From Nitrospirales bacterium (GTDB lineage Bacteria; Nitrospirota; Nitrospiria; Nitrospirales; UBA8639), in NCBI GenBank assembly GCA_031315915.1, contig JALDRK010000002.1:124001-188000 (forward strand): DNA of 64,000 nt, read 5' to 3'. A program made the position numbers and the translations under genes. Shown one piece after another: positions 17,324 through 26,093 of this stretch. The notes beneath the pieces were generated by a model. That model was not told the origin of the DNA. It did no database searches and was given only the letters and a program-made list of their open reading frames with translations. How positions within the stretch are numbered: the stretch's first letter is position 1; every line of letters starts with the position of its first letter.

Positions 17324-17623
17324 AACAACTCCTTTCTTGAATTATCCCAAGCAACAATTCCCCTCGATCAAAACCGACCACTTCCCAGCCTCATCGATCA
17401 ACCTCATGGAAGCCTCTGAACTCCTTGACGAGGTCCAAGAAAGCAGAAAATCTTTCAACCTCTTAACCCCAGCATCTTTCGGAACCAACGGTTTGCAGCT
17501 TGACGGTCAATTTCCCTTACCTAAAATGTTTACCTGAAAGTCTACCAATGATCTCAGGAGAGGCCGAATCACAAGGTTCGTTGCCTTGTGAGGCCCTCCC
17601 CCCATTGTTACAATGCCCACGAC
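17324..17623. other. divergent intergenic region
   Basis: 300 bases between the epimerase gene (minus) and the ClpS-like gene (plus). On the minus strand GATAAT at about 17342-17347 could be a -10 box for the epimerase, but the -35 spacing is poor. An 8-bp inverted repeat (TCACAAGG/CCTTGTGA, about 17569-17591) lies 30 bases before the ClpS-like gene; it has no T tract and could be an operator. Confidence 0.35.
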
Positions 17624-17926
17624 ATGAAGATCCTGTCAATTGAAACGGTCGATGTTCCAGGTGTAAAGGAAACCTCAGGTATCGGAACGGGGAATGACTT
17701 TGAGGCTGAAGTTATTGTCTTTAACTGCGATTGCCATACATACCAACAAGTTATCGCACTGTTCTGTCAAATCATCCCGGGCATGACATCTGCGCATGCC
17801 TTTGAACTAGCCTGGCAAATAGACCATCGAGGAAGCGCCATCGTCTTTCAGGGAGACGTCAAATCAGCCGAAACAATCGGCAAGAAACTGTCGGCAGGTG
17901 GCTTACGCGTTGAAGTTCGATATTAA
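17624..17926 (+). CDS. divergent ClpS-like adaptor protein
   Basis: ClpS adaptors hand substrates to the ClpA/ClpC chaperones, classically those with N-degrons. This 100-residue protein matches the ClpS core from about residue 35: a Val-Ile-Val-Phe-Asn strand, the helix YQQVIALFCQII, then AHAFELAWQIDHRGSAIVF and AETIGKKLSAGGLRVEV. Aligned by eye to Escherichia coli ClpS, the pocket pair N-D-D becomes N-C-D and the pocket His before the conserved Gly becomes Asp. Either pocket use is changed or the protein has another role. No clpA is adjacent. ATG 17624 is preferred to 17588 because the fold begins after it, but no ribosome binding site is obvious. Confidence 0.65.
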   Translation: MKILSIETVDVPGVKETSGIGTGNDFEAEVIVFNCDCHTYQQVIALFCQIIPGMTSAHAFELAWQIDHRGSAIVFQGDVKSAETIGKKLSAGGLRVEVRY

Positions 17927-18044
17927 TGAACTCATTCGATCCTCGGATTGATGATTACCCCATAAAAACCGTCTTCCCTGGATATTCCACCATACGCTGA
18001 TTTCTGTTTGTCTTTACGGGAACCAATCAAGCACTGAAATCGTC

Positions 18045-18560
18045 CTACTTTTTCTTGACGGGTTTCTTGGGTCCTTTTATCTTTTTCGAGGCAACCGGCT
18101 TGTGAGATCTTGGATTTTTATCTTTGGATTTTTTCGGTTTTCCGGCTGAACGGGAAGAGCGAAGTTTCGCGTCCGACTTCGTCCGTGAAACTGCCGCAAT
18201 CTTTCCTTTTTCTTTTCTGAGAGAAGCCGTCTTACCCCCCGCAGCGGTTTTCTTTTGCTCTTGACTCTTCGGCACAGCGGTTTTTTTGTGGTTTTTCCCA
18301 CCCACAAGAGTTTTTGCCGTACCTTTTTCCTCTTTTTTTTCAGGGGCATAAGACCCTTTTGGGACAATATTAGTCGGTTTCTGCAAAGGAAAAGTGGGCA
18401 GTTTTTTCCTTTTCAAGGAGTCTCCCGAAAAGACTCTCACTTGGTACAACTCGAACAATTGCTCAATAGCCTTTTGATCGCCTTTTCTGGCCAGTGTCAA
18501 CAACCGGCGACGCTGATTCATTTCTTCTTCTTCCGTGTGGGAAGTGACTCGCCGTTCCAT
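18045..18560 (-). CDS. Lys-rich basic protein with histone H1-like tail
   Basis: A 171-residue protein starting at ATG 18560 (GAGAGG eight bases upstream). The first 50 residues contain a predicted helical segment (MNQRRRLLTLARKGDQKAIE, followed by a short amphipathic stretch). From about residue 70 onwards it is Lys/Ser/Ala/Pro-rich with KK and KP steps and ends in PKKPVKKK, like bacterial histone H1-like proteins. It may bind DNA or RNA. Composition is the only evidence for that, and no named family is recognised. Confidence 0.65.
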   Translation of the reverse strand: MERRVTSHTEEEEMNQRRRLLTLARKGDQKAIEQLFELYQVRVFSGDSLKRKKLPTFPLQKPTNIVPKGSYAPEKKEEKGTAKTLVGGKNHKKTAVPKSQEQKKTAAGGKTASLRKEKGKIAAVSRTKSDAKLRSSRSAGKPKKSKDKNPRSHKPVASKKIKGPKKPVKKK

Positions 18561-19026
18561 TCACAGAACCTCTCTGGAGATGTTCATTGCATCAATAACC
18601 GGGACAGTTGAGCCCATCTTACACGAGCCGGTGATTATTGGCAATATTCCCTAGTGAACTTTTCTAGGACCCTATACTGCAAGCACCCTCGCCCCTGATC
18701 CATTGAAAATCTCTCGGGAAAATACCTTCCCTGAAGAAACAAGAGCCTTTTCCGCTGAATGGAAGGAAGAAGACGTTCTTCAAACATCTGTGGTTGGGTT
18801 GAACTTTCTAAATAATTACCAATTACGCCAAGAGTATTTGCAATTCTTCAACTGAAGGACAGACTGACCTAAAAAAAGTAGGCCTCTTCAGATTGTCTGT
18901 CATCATTTCCCCATTACAATCCTGACGAAGACCCGATGAATAATTTTTTAGGAGAAGGGACAAAAACGAGACCAAACTTTCATAATGATGATCTTTAGAC
19001 TTTCAATGTGGGGTGAAACGATATTA
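18561..19026. other. non-coding stretch before the decayed gene
   Basis: About 465 bases with frequent stops in all frames. I see no gene, tRNA or hairpin with a T tract here. Confidence 0.4.
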
Positions 19027-19056
19027 TTGACAGACCAAAGAAAACGCCGATATAGT
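19027..19056 (+). promoter_or_regulatory. near-consensus sigma-70 promoter
   Basis: TTGACA (19027-19032), an exact -35 box, is followed after 18 bases by TATAGT (19051-19056). GAGGAGGA follows immediately at 19057-19064. The first ATG is at 19082, rather far from that purine run. What it drives is unclear: a small ORF, a decayed gene, or an RNA. Confidence 0.65.
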
Positions 19057-19081
19057 GAGGAGGATTTTCTCTGATATTTCA

Positions 19082-19925
19082 ATGGCTTTTCCATCCTTAT
19101 ATCCACTCTACACAATGCCTTTTCGAGGATTTTTTATGTCCCAACATACCACTCCCTATTCCTTAGAAATAAATTGGTTATGGAATCGGGCAAGCCAACA
19201 GCTCTGGAATTTTCTCCACGCATAAAGACCATATGGTGGACCCCTATGCAGAGACCCGCCTTCCCAAGGAAGCACAGGTTGAAGGTATTCAATATAAGCC
19301 CCAGGCCAAAGGCCCCTTCTCGTCCATGGTTGTTCCATACGATAAGTGGGGTTGACCTTCTATTCAGGGGACCTGGCGAAACGACTCGCGTGTGAGTAAA
19401 TGTGCCGTTATCGTGCCTAACTTACGGACGTCAGGGGGGAATCGTGACTGCCAACGACGAAGTGGCTGATGCTCTGCGGGAACGCCTCAATCAACGTCAA
19501 GTCCTTCAGGACATTAATGCCTGCTTTGAGTATTTAAATGCCAATTTGGCGGAAGACACTACATTGGAACAACTTACCCGAATGCTCATGCGGTGGTCGG
19601 ATTCGGGATGGGGGGCACCCCGGCCATTCAAACAGCAGCCAAACGACGACGACCGCAAAGCCGCGGTGGCCGTGAATCCTGAACACTCAAGACCCTGCTA
19701 TTATCAACGGATTGTATTGCCCGTTGTCGGGCAGCACGTTCCTGAACAAACAGAACTCTGACTCAAGGCGAACTCCAACAATTTCAGGAAGAATGCGAGA
19801 AGGCCGGGAAACCGTCACCATTCAGCACTATCCAGGGGCAGCTGATGGCTCTTGCAATGCACTTTCTCCGGTATTTCGTCAGACAGAAACCGATTCTGTT
19901 CTCCAATCTTCAACGGAATTCATTA
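19082..19925 (+). pseudogene. decayed gene of unknown family, several frameshifts
   Basis: Protein-like stretches occur one after another in changing frames. A 47-codon ORF begins at ATG 19082. Then another frame reads VDPYAETRLPKEAQVEGIQY and ends 19355; a third reads LTFYSGDLAKRLACE; a fourth, open from 19402 (GTG 19444 has GGGGGGA upstream), contains ADALRERLNQRQVLQDINAC; then AHAVVGFGMGGTPAIQTAAK near 19584-19643; finally TQGELQQFQEECEKAGKPSP, near 19761-19820. A duplicated CT near 19756 and a missing G near 19584 would explain two of the shifts. I do not recognise the ancestor. It may be one gene or two; a chance arrangement cannot be excluded. Confidence 0.45.
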
Positions 19926-20034
19926 ATACCATTTTAAAGAAACCCTGATTCGAGAAACACGGCCTCTCGTAACGGTATTCTTCCGGATCATCCGGTCTTA
20001 CCGCCAATCCTCGAACAATCCAGGCCGCTGACAT

Positions 20035-21222
20035 ATGCCCATCGTTTCTTCATGTGTCCTGAACCTGCTCAGTCCGCGTTATTTAAAAATCCTTTGTTCC
20101 CTCGGCCTGAGTATCTTGGGCTTGGTGTTACCCATGAATTCGCAGGCTGTCGCCGAAATGGTGGCGGATCCTCTAAATTTTCTGACAACCCATTCGTCTG
20201 AACTTCGCAACATTCGTTCAAAAGAGGAAGCGCTGCAGGTCTTTCTCCAATCCAATCCCTCCCTGATCTCAGAAGTTGGCTTTCGACAAGCACGAAAAGA
20301 AATTCCTCTAAAAGTCGAGATACCCACGAACGTCCAAGAGGCCATCACTCAAATCATGGCGAGTTTGGTTGCGTTACAAGCTGCCCAAGACTCATTTATC
20401 ACCAAGAGTGAGTCCCATGCAGGCCATCACTCTGACAGTCTCACTCCGCTGCAGTCCCCCCAATATGAATGGATGGCCGACACCTCGATTCATGAAAAAT
20501 TGACTGCCTTCACACTTCTTGAGAGCGCCCTTTTTTCTCTTCAGTCCACCCCGGCAGCCGCCATTGAGGGTTCAAATCAGCAATACCGTCAATTTGAAGA
20601 ATATTTTGATACACAGTTCCCCGAATCTGCTAAAGGCCACAAGTCCTGGAATAGTCTGCTAAAACACCAAGGTCTTCAAGGACTTCACAATAGGCTGGAA
20701 GAATTCCAAGCCTCCCTAGAACCTTCTCCGGATGAAAAATCACCAACCCAGGCGGATATCATTCATTTTCGCCAACACTATATTCGTTCTCGTTTGATTC
20801 CCTATTTTCACTCTCAGCTTCAATATGAATCAATCGCATTACAAGCCCAAGCCTACACAATCCTTCTTACACAAGGCCCGATCATCTCCCAATGGCAGGA
20901 ACAGAAGAAGGAACGATCCACATTGGCCAGATTGTGTGGCTCTTGGCTTTGGACACTTCACAACCACCAGAATCACCAAGATCATAAAATGACAGTCATC
21001 TTCCCACCCCCTGGAGAATCCCTTCCTTCCGACCAACCAAGCCCTAACGCCATTGCCCTTCACGGGGATACCGTCTACCTTGAGTGGGTATTTCCTCAAG
21101 GCAAACAAGAGGACAGTCTCCTGCTCAGCAATCGAGATTCTATTATGGAAGGCACCTTCAAAAATACGCTCGGCCCTTATGGGAGCATAACCGGGAAACG
21201 CCTCTCAAGCTGCAAACCCTGA
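20035..21222 (+). CDS. exported protein of unknown function
   Basis: A 395-residue protein with an N-terminal signal-like segment (ILCSLGLSILGLVLP, about residues 19-33) and Ala-Val-Ala-Glu as a possible cleavage site. The rest is mostly helical and charged with no motif that I recognise. The C-terminus (from about 290) looks like a small beta domain (GDTVYLEWVFPQGKQEDSLL and GPYGSITGKRLSSCK). ATG 20035 has no clear ribosome binding site, and the start may be internal. It ends about 100 bases before putA on the same strand. Confidence 0.6.
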   Translation: MPIVSSCVLNLLSPRYLKILCSLGLSILGLVLPMNSQAVAEMVADPLNFLTTHSSELRNIRSKEEALQVFLQSNPSLISEVGFRQARKEIPLKVEIPTNVQEAITQIMASLVALQAAQDSFITKSESHAGHHSDSLTPLQSPQYEWMADTSIHEKLTAFTLLESALFSLQSTPAAAIEGSNQQYRQFEEYFDTQFPESAKGHKSWNSLLKHQGLQGLHNRLEEFQASLEPSPDEKSPTQADIIHFRQHYIRSRLIPYFHSQLQYESIALQAQAYTILLTQGPIISQWQEQKKERSTLARLCGSWLWTLHNHQNHQDHKMTVIFPPPGESLPSDQPSPNAIALHGDTVYLEWVFPQGKQEDSLLLSNRDSIMEGTFKNTLGPYGSITGKRLSSCKP

Positions 21223-21318
21223 TCGAAACATATACGTCCGTCGCTTCATCTCCCTCCCTTCTGATCCGAAAAGGTGTAAAATACAAGAAGCATCATTTTT
21301 TTCGGAAAGGAGGAAGGT

Positions 21319-24300
21319 ATGCTTTCTTCAGCCCTTCTCGAACCTTCTATCCAACAATTCGGACGATCTCTCGCCCAACAAGCGCAGCAGCACAGACCCT
21401 TGACGTTTGACCATCGTTGGTGGACCAATCTTCTGTTGGACTGGGGAACCCGTGACGAACCCTTTAAAATCCAACTGTTTCGATTCATTGATGTGCTCCC
21501 TGCCTTGAAGACCGATGAGCAGTTTTCCACAATCCTGAGGGAATACTTTGGAAACCTGAACTCCCTGCCTGCTCCTTTCCGTTGGCTCTTGAACCATCTA
21601 ACGGGCAACCCACTTGGGAATAAAATCAGCGCCAAGCTCATTCGAAGGCAATTTCTTCATATGGCCAATACATTCATGGCCGGAGGATCCGTTGAACTGG
21701 CTGGCCCCATTCTGACGGATCTGTGGCAATATCCCTGTGCCTTTTCCGCAGACTTATTGGGGGAAGCCACGGTCAGTGAACCGGAAGCCGATCACTATCA
21801 TCGACGCTGTCTCGAAACCCTCACCTTCTTACACACCCTCGCGACAAATTGGCCATCGCAGAACATTTTGGAACGAGATCACCTTGGGCCCCTTCCCCGT
21901 GTCCAATTGTCCATTAAACTCTCCGCTTTGTACTCGCAATTGGATCCTCTCGACCTTGAGGGGAGCTACGTCGGTATGGCTCCACGCCTTTGCTCGCTTC
22001 TCGATCTGGCTCAACGCCTTCCTGCCGCCATCACCTTCGATATGGAGCAGGCAGAACTCGAACCCTTCATCCTGTTTGCGTTCACCAGGATTTTTTCTGA
22101 ACCCGCTTATCAGGCCTATCCGTATGCGGGGATAGCCTTGCAAGCGTATCTCACTCATTCCCACAAAAGCCTCGAAACGTTGTTGAACTGGGGAAAAAAC
22201 AGAAACAGTCCCTTCGGCATCCGCCTTGTCAAAGGGGCCTATTGGGACTCGGAGGTCATCCGTTATCAACAACGGAATTGGCCTGTACCGGTATTTCAGA
22301 GGAAAGGCGACACCGACGCCAACTATGAAGCCCTCGCCACAACCATCATCAAACACCGATCATTCATTCGTCCGGCATTCGGATCTCATAATATCCGTAC
22401 CCTGGCCCATATCCAGGCCCTGGCTCAATCCGAAGGTCTGCCACCCGACGCCTATGAATTTCAAATGCTGTTCGGCATGGCGGAACCTTTCCGGAAGAGT
22501 CTCATCAATCTGGGACATCGGCTTCGCTTGTATACCCCCATAGGAGACCTCCTTCCCGGCATGTCCTATTTAGTTCGTCGTCTATTGGAAAACACATCCA
22601 ATGAAAGTTTCATCCGTCGGCAGCATGAAACAGCCGACTCCATTGACCACCTGTTGGCCGCTCCCCCCAAAGCCATGAACGGAGATCCGGATCACCTCCA
22701 AACAACAGAGACCGCTTTGAAAGAACTGAACGAAAATCCCTATGAAGCCGGAATGTACACACCGTTCATCAATGAACCTCACACGGATTTCTCGATTCCG
22801 GCGACTCAACAACTTCTGACCGAAGCTATTCAACGAATTATTTCCCAGTTGGGTCAACACCATCCCTATCCCGTTGCCCCTTCCGTCAACCTGGATGGGC
22901 CCGAGCTGGTCAGCATCAACCCCAGCGATCCGCGCCAAGTCATTGCCCGCTTTTCCACCATGCCCCCCTCCAACCTCGAAGAGGTGGTCCAGGCGGCAAA
23001 GTCGACCCTGACCAGTTGGCGAGCGGTTCCGCCACGAAAAAGGGCTGACATCCTGTTCCGAACCGCTGACTGCATGAGACACATGCGAGCGGATCTGACA
23101 GCGTGGGAAATATTAGAAACAGGGAAACCCTGGCGAGAAGCCGATGCCGATGTCGCCGAAGCCATCGACTTTCTGGAATTTTACGGTAGGGAAATGATTT
23201 GCCTCACCCGCTCCAATCAGTTGATTCAAGCCCCTGGAGAAATGAATCGCCGGCAATGGAACCCTCGGGGACTGGCTGCCGTCATTGCCCCCTGGAACTT
23301 TTCCCTTGCCATTCCCACCGGCCTGGTATCTGCCGCTCTTGTGACCGGCAATATCGTGTTATTTAAACCATCGGAACGATCCCCGATGATGGGCCATCAC
23401 CTCGCTACCCTTCTGAGCAAGGGAGGACTGCCTTCGGGTATCCTACACTTTCTTCCCGGCGGCCCGGAGCTCGGAAAAGCCTTAGTCGCTCATCCCGCGA
23501 TCAATGTGATTGCCTTTACGGGATCTCAAGCCGTGGGCTTGGAGATTCTGCGCACTGCTAGTCGAGTAGAACCGGGGCAACGACACATTCCGCATGTCAT
23601 TGCGGAAATGGGAGGAAAAAACGGCATCATTGTGGATGAGACTGCAGATCTGGATGAGGCCGTAGTGGGTGTCTTGGCCAGCGCCACAGGGTATCAGGGA
23701 CAGAAATGCAGCGCATGTTCACGCGTGATTGTGCTCGAAGGCATTTATAAGGGCTTTCTGGAGCGGCTCAAACAGGCGTCACTGAGCATTCTGATCGGCC
23801 CCCCGCAATATCCTGGCCATCGGATGGGCCCCCTCATTGATGAGCGGGCCTTGGCTCGCATTCGTCATTATGTCGAGATGGGCAAACGGGATGGCCGTTG
23901 TGTGTTGGATCGACAATGCGAAGGTCCGGGGTATTTTCAAGGCCCGGTCATTCTGACGGATCTTCCCCTTTCTCACCCTGTGGTCCAGGAGGAAATTTTC
24001 GGTCCGGTGGTGGTTGCCTTGAAAGCCTCAACTATTCAGGAAGCTCTGGAGATGGCCAATGATTCGTCCTGCGCCTTAACGGGCGGCATTTATTCCCGAA
24101 GTCCTGCCAATATTGAACTGGTTCGGAGAACATTCGACGTCGGCAATCTCTACATTAACCGGCCGATCACGGGATCACTGGTCGGTCGTCAACCCTTTGG
24201 CGGGCATCGACTTTCAGGCGTCGGACGGAAAGCCGGAGGAGAAGGCTACCTCGAACAATTTATGGTGGAAACGATTGTCAGCGAAAATACCTTACGGCGA

Positions 24301-24321
24301 GGATTTGCTCCGACCCAGTGA
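21319..24321 (+). CDS. putA: bifunctional proline dehydrogenase / pyrroline-5-carboxylate dehydrogenase
   Basis: It oxidises proline to glutamate in two steps, passing electrons to FAD/quinone and then NAD. ATG 21319 has AAAGGAGG five bases upstream. Residues 60-430 are the FAD-dependent barrel (IRLVKGAYWDSEV, FATHN-like region FGSHNIRTLA, and YEFQMLFGMAEPFR). Residues 500-990 are the aldehyde dehydrogenase (APWNFSLAIPTGL, FKPSERSP, VIAEMGGKNGIIVDE with catalytic Glu, GYQGQKCSACSR with catalytic Cys, EEIFGPVV). The 1000-residue length without an N-terminal ribbon-helix-helix means it is an enzyme-only PutA, not a repressor. Its 3' end overlaps the convergent gene by 30 bases. Confidence 0.96.
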   Translation: MLSSALLEPSIQQFGRSLAQQAQQHRPLTFDHRWWTNLLLDWGTRDEPFKIQLFRFIDVLPALKTDEQFSTILREYFGNLNSLPAPFRWLLNHLTGNPLGNKISAKLIRRQFLHMANTFMAGGSVELAGPILTDLWQYPCAFSADLLGEATVSEPEADHYHRRCLETLTFLHTLATNWPSQNILERDHLGPLPRVQLSIKLSALYSQLDPLDLEGSYVGMAPRLCSLLDLAQRLPAAITFDMEQAELEPFILFAFTRIFSEPAYQAYPYAGIALQAYLTHSHKSLETLLNWGKNRNSPFGIRLVKGAYWDSEVIRYQQRNWPVPVFQRKGDTDANYEALATTIIKHRSFIRPAFGSHNIRTLAHIQALAQSEGLPPDAYEFQMLFGMAEPFRKSLINLGHRLRLYTPIGDLLPGMSYLVRRLLENTSNESFIRRQHETADSIDHLLAAPPKAMNGDPDHLQTTETALKELNENPYEAGMYTPFINEPHTDFSIPATQQLLTEAIQRIISQLGQHHPYPVAPSVNLDGPELVSINPSDPRQVIARFSTMPPSNLEEVVQAAKSTLTSWRAVPPRKRADILFRTADCMRHMRADLTAWEILETGKPWREADADVAEAIDFLEFYGREMICLTRSNQLIQAPGEMNRRQWNPRGLAAVIAPWNFSLAIPTGLVSAALVTGNIVLFKPSERSPMMGHHLATLLSKGGLPSGILHFLPGGPELGKALVAHPAINVIAFTGSQAVGLEILRTASRVEPGQRHIPHVIAEMGGKNGIIVDETADLDEAVVGVLASATGYQGQKCSACSRVIVLEGIYKGFLERLKQASLSILIGPPQYPGHRMGPLIDERALARIRHYVEMGKRDGRCVLDRQCEGPGYFQGPVILTDLPLSHPVVQEEIFGPVVVALKASTIQEALEMANDSSCALTGGIYSRSPANIELVRRTFDVGNLYINRPITGSLVGRQPFGGHRLSGVGRKAGGEGYLEQFMVETIVSENTLRRGFAPTQ

Positions 24322-25107
24322 GGCAACATCGGAAGAAGAAGTAAATTTTTCTAATTCCTCAATGACCTCCACCATACGTTCATGTTGATTCCGTGGGGAA
24401 GGGATGGTTTGCCGTTCCACATATTTCAACAACCCCACGCCTTTGGCAAACCAAGCCGTCATCACATCAGTCCCTTGTATCGTACTCCCGCCCTCGGACA
24501 AGTGCACGTCCATGGTCATACTGGCTTCCAGTTTAATCGCCTCCGGATAGGTCCCGGCCGGTACCGTCACCGATTCACGTCCCTGTACGGTGACCACGGC
24601 AAGGACATCCACTGTTTCCGATTCTCCGTCACGATCCAGATCCATTCCCAAATTGAGGCCGCGACGATTTAATTGTTCAAATGAGCTGGGAATCTCCAGA
24701 GGAAACCGAACGATTTGGTACGGCACCAGTTGCCGCTCCAAGGCTGTCCCCGGCTTGGAGCCATAATAGCGGATACCGGCTACATCCCGGCGATAATAAC
24801 TGTCCGACGGCCCCTGATCTCCCGGATTAGTATCGTGAAACACGGTCACGACCACCCCATCAACGGATTCGGTCCCCATCACTTTCGAGACGTTGGTAAA
24901 ACGCTCATCTGCGATTTGTACCATTCCGCCTTCGATCATCGTGCCCCGATACACCCACTCATTGCCTTTTTGGTCGGGAAAATACTCGGCCACATCTTTG
25001 ATACGAATAGCCGCCTGATCTGCTGCCAGAATCGGTTCTACAAAGGCATCCATGCCCGATAAGATGAGAACGCTGCTTAGCAAGAAGAATCTCAGATTGG
25101 TATACAT
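24292..25107 (-). CDS. exported protein of unknown function
   Basis: A 271-residue product beginning with a signal peptide (FFLLSSVLILSGMDAF) at ATG 25107. The mature part is a beta-rich domain starting YFPDQKGNEWVYRGTMI, a pattern seen in periplasmic proteins that report material or metabolite levels; I do not know a function. The C-terminus ends with VEVIEELEKFTSSSD. Longer readings up to 25233 mask the signal. The stop lies inside the putA 3' end on the other strand. It is a single gene, with no same-strand neighbour. Confidence 0.65.
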   Translation of the reverse strand: MYTNLRFFLLSSVLILSGMDAFVEPILAADQAAIRIKDVAEYFPDQKGNEWVYRGTMIEGGMVQIADERFTNVSKVMGTESVDGVVVTVFHDTNPGDQGPSDSYYRRDVAGIRYYGSKPGTALERQLVPYQIVRFPLEIPSSFEQLNRRGLNLGMDLDRDGESETVDVLAVVTVQGRESVTVPAGTYPEAIKLEASMTMDVHLSEGGSTIQGTDVMTAWFAKGVGLLKYVERQTIPSPRNQHERMVEVIEELEKFTSSSDVASLGRSKSSP

Positions 25108-25319
25108 AGGTGGGTGTATCGCGATGAACCTACCACAGGTTATTCGAATGCAGCAAGATTTTCCATAGTATATCAGAAGACGCAGGGCAAGACTCTCACC
25201 GAGGAATCTTGGTATCGTAGGCCTGCCGCTCAATATGACGCTCTATGACTCGTTTCCACAGTTTCCATATGGCTCTGTTTCTTTAATTGTACGTTCAACC
25301 CAGGCTTTTTGGATCGGAA

Positions 25320-26060
25320 ATGTCAATGAAAACTACTCGAAACTATTCAACGGTTCTGATTTTTGGCGGGTCTGGAATGATCGGGAAAGCCATAGCCCTG
25401 GAATTTGGCCGAAAGGGATTCGCTGTGGGACTGCAGTATCATCTCCACCGTTCCAGAGCCGAACAGACAGCCACACTTCTTGGGAAAACGGCTCAAGACG
25501 TGCATATTGTTCAAGCCGATGTGCGGCACCCCTCTGAAATCCGTTCAGCCCTGCAACAATTCAACGCCGTATTTGGATCCCTGCACGTTCTGATCTGGGC
25601 TGTCGGTGCAAGCATGTCCGCGCTTTTGGTTAAAACGACTACGGACGAGTGGCTTCGTACACTCGACATCAATCTCACCGGAGCCTTTCATACGGTGCAA
25701 GCAGCCGCCCCGATTTTTGAACGGCAGAAAACGGGGGTCATGATTTTTGTCGGATCGCTATCAGGAGAGCAAGGAATGGCCGGACAGGCGGCGTATTCGG
25801 CAGCAAAAGCAGGATTGACTGGTCTGATGCAAACGGCTGCAAGGGAATGGGGACATCTCAACGTGCGTGTGAACGTGGTGTTTCCAGGATGGCATCCCTC
25901 CCCGCTGGCCGCATCACGATTCAATTCCGTTTTACGGCAAACCCCACATACCCTTCATCGCACCCCTTCATTAAAACATGTGGCCAGGACGGTATTCCAC
26001 CTGGCAGAGGCGGAAGATGTCTCGGGGCAAGTGTGGAATTTGGACAGCCGCATCCGGTAG
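25320..26060 (+). CDS. SDR-family oxidoreductase (FabG-like)
   Basis: An NAD(P)-dependent short-chain dehydrogenase of 246 residues. The nucleotide-binding motif is GGSGMIGKA (about residues 15-23), the N-A-G equivalent reads WAVGAS, the catalytic Ser lies in FVGSLSG and the Tyr-Lys pair in YSAAKAG. It resembles 3-oxoacyl-ACP reductases, but the NAG motif is changed and the substrate is unknown. It is 33 bases upstream of bioD on the same strand; a reductase next to bioD could act in making the pimeloyl chain of biotin, which is inference. ATG 25320 and 25326 are both possible starts. Confidence 0.85.
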   Translation: MSMKTTRNYSTVLIFGGSGMIGKAIALEFGRKGFAVGLQYHLHRSRAEQTATLLGKTAQDVHIVQADVRHPSEIRSALQQFNAVFGSLHVLIWAVGASMSALLVKTTTDEWLRTLDINLTGAFHTVQAAAPIFERQKTGVMIFVGSLSGEQGMAGQAAYSAAKAGLTGLMQTAAREWGHLNVRVNVVFPGWHPSPLAASRFNSVLRQTPHTLHRTPSLKHVARTVFHLAEAEDVSGQVWNLDSRIR

Positions 26061-26093
26061 CCCCATCTGCCTTTTTCATCGGACTGTGAACAG

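Noticed and set aside
17569..17591. Inverted repeat read as a terminator
   Set aside because: The 8-bp stem is not followed by a T tract on either strand; at most it is an operator candidate.
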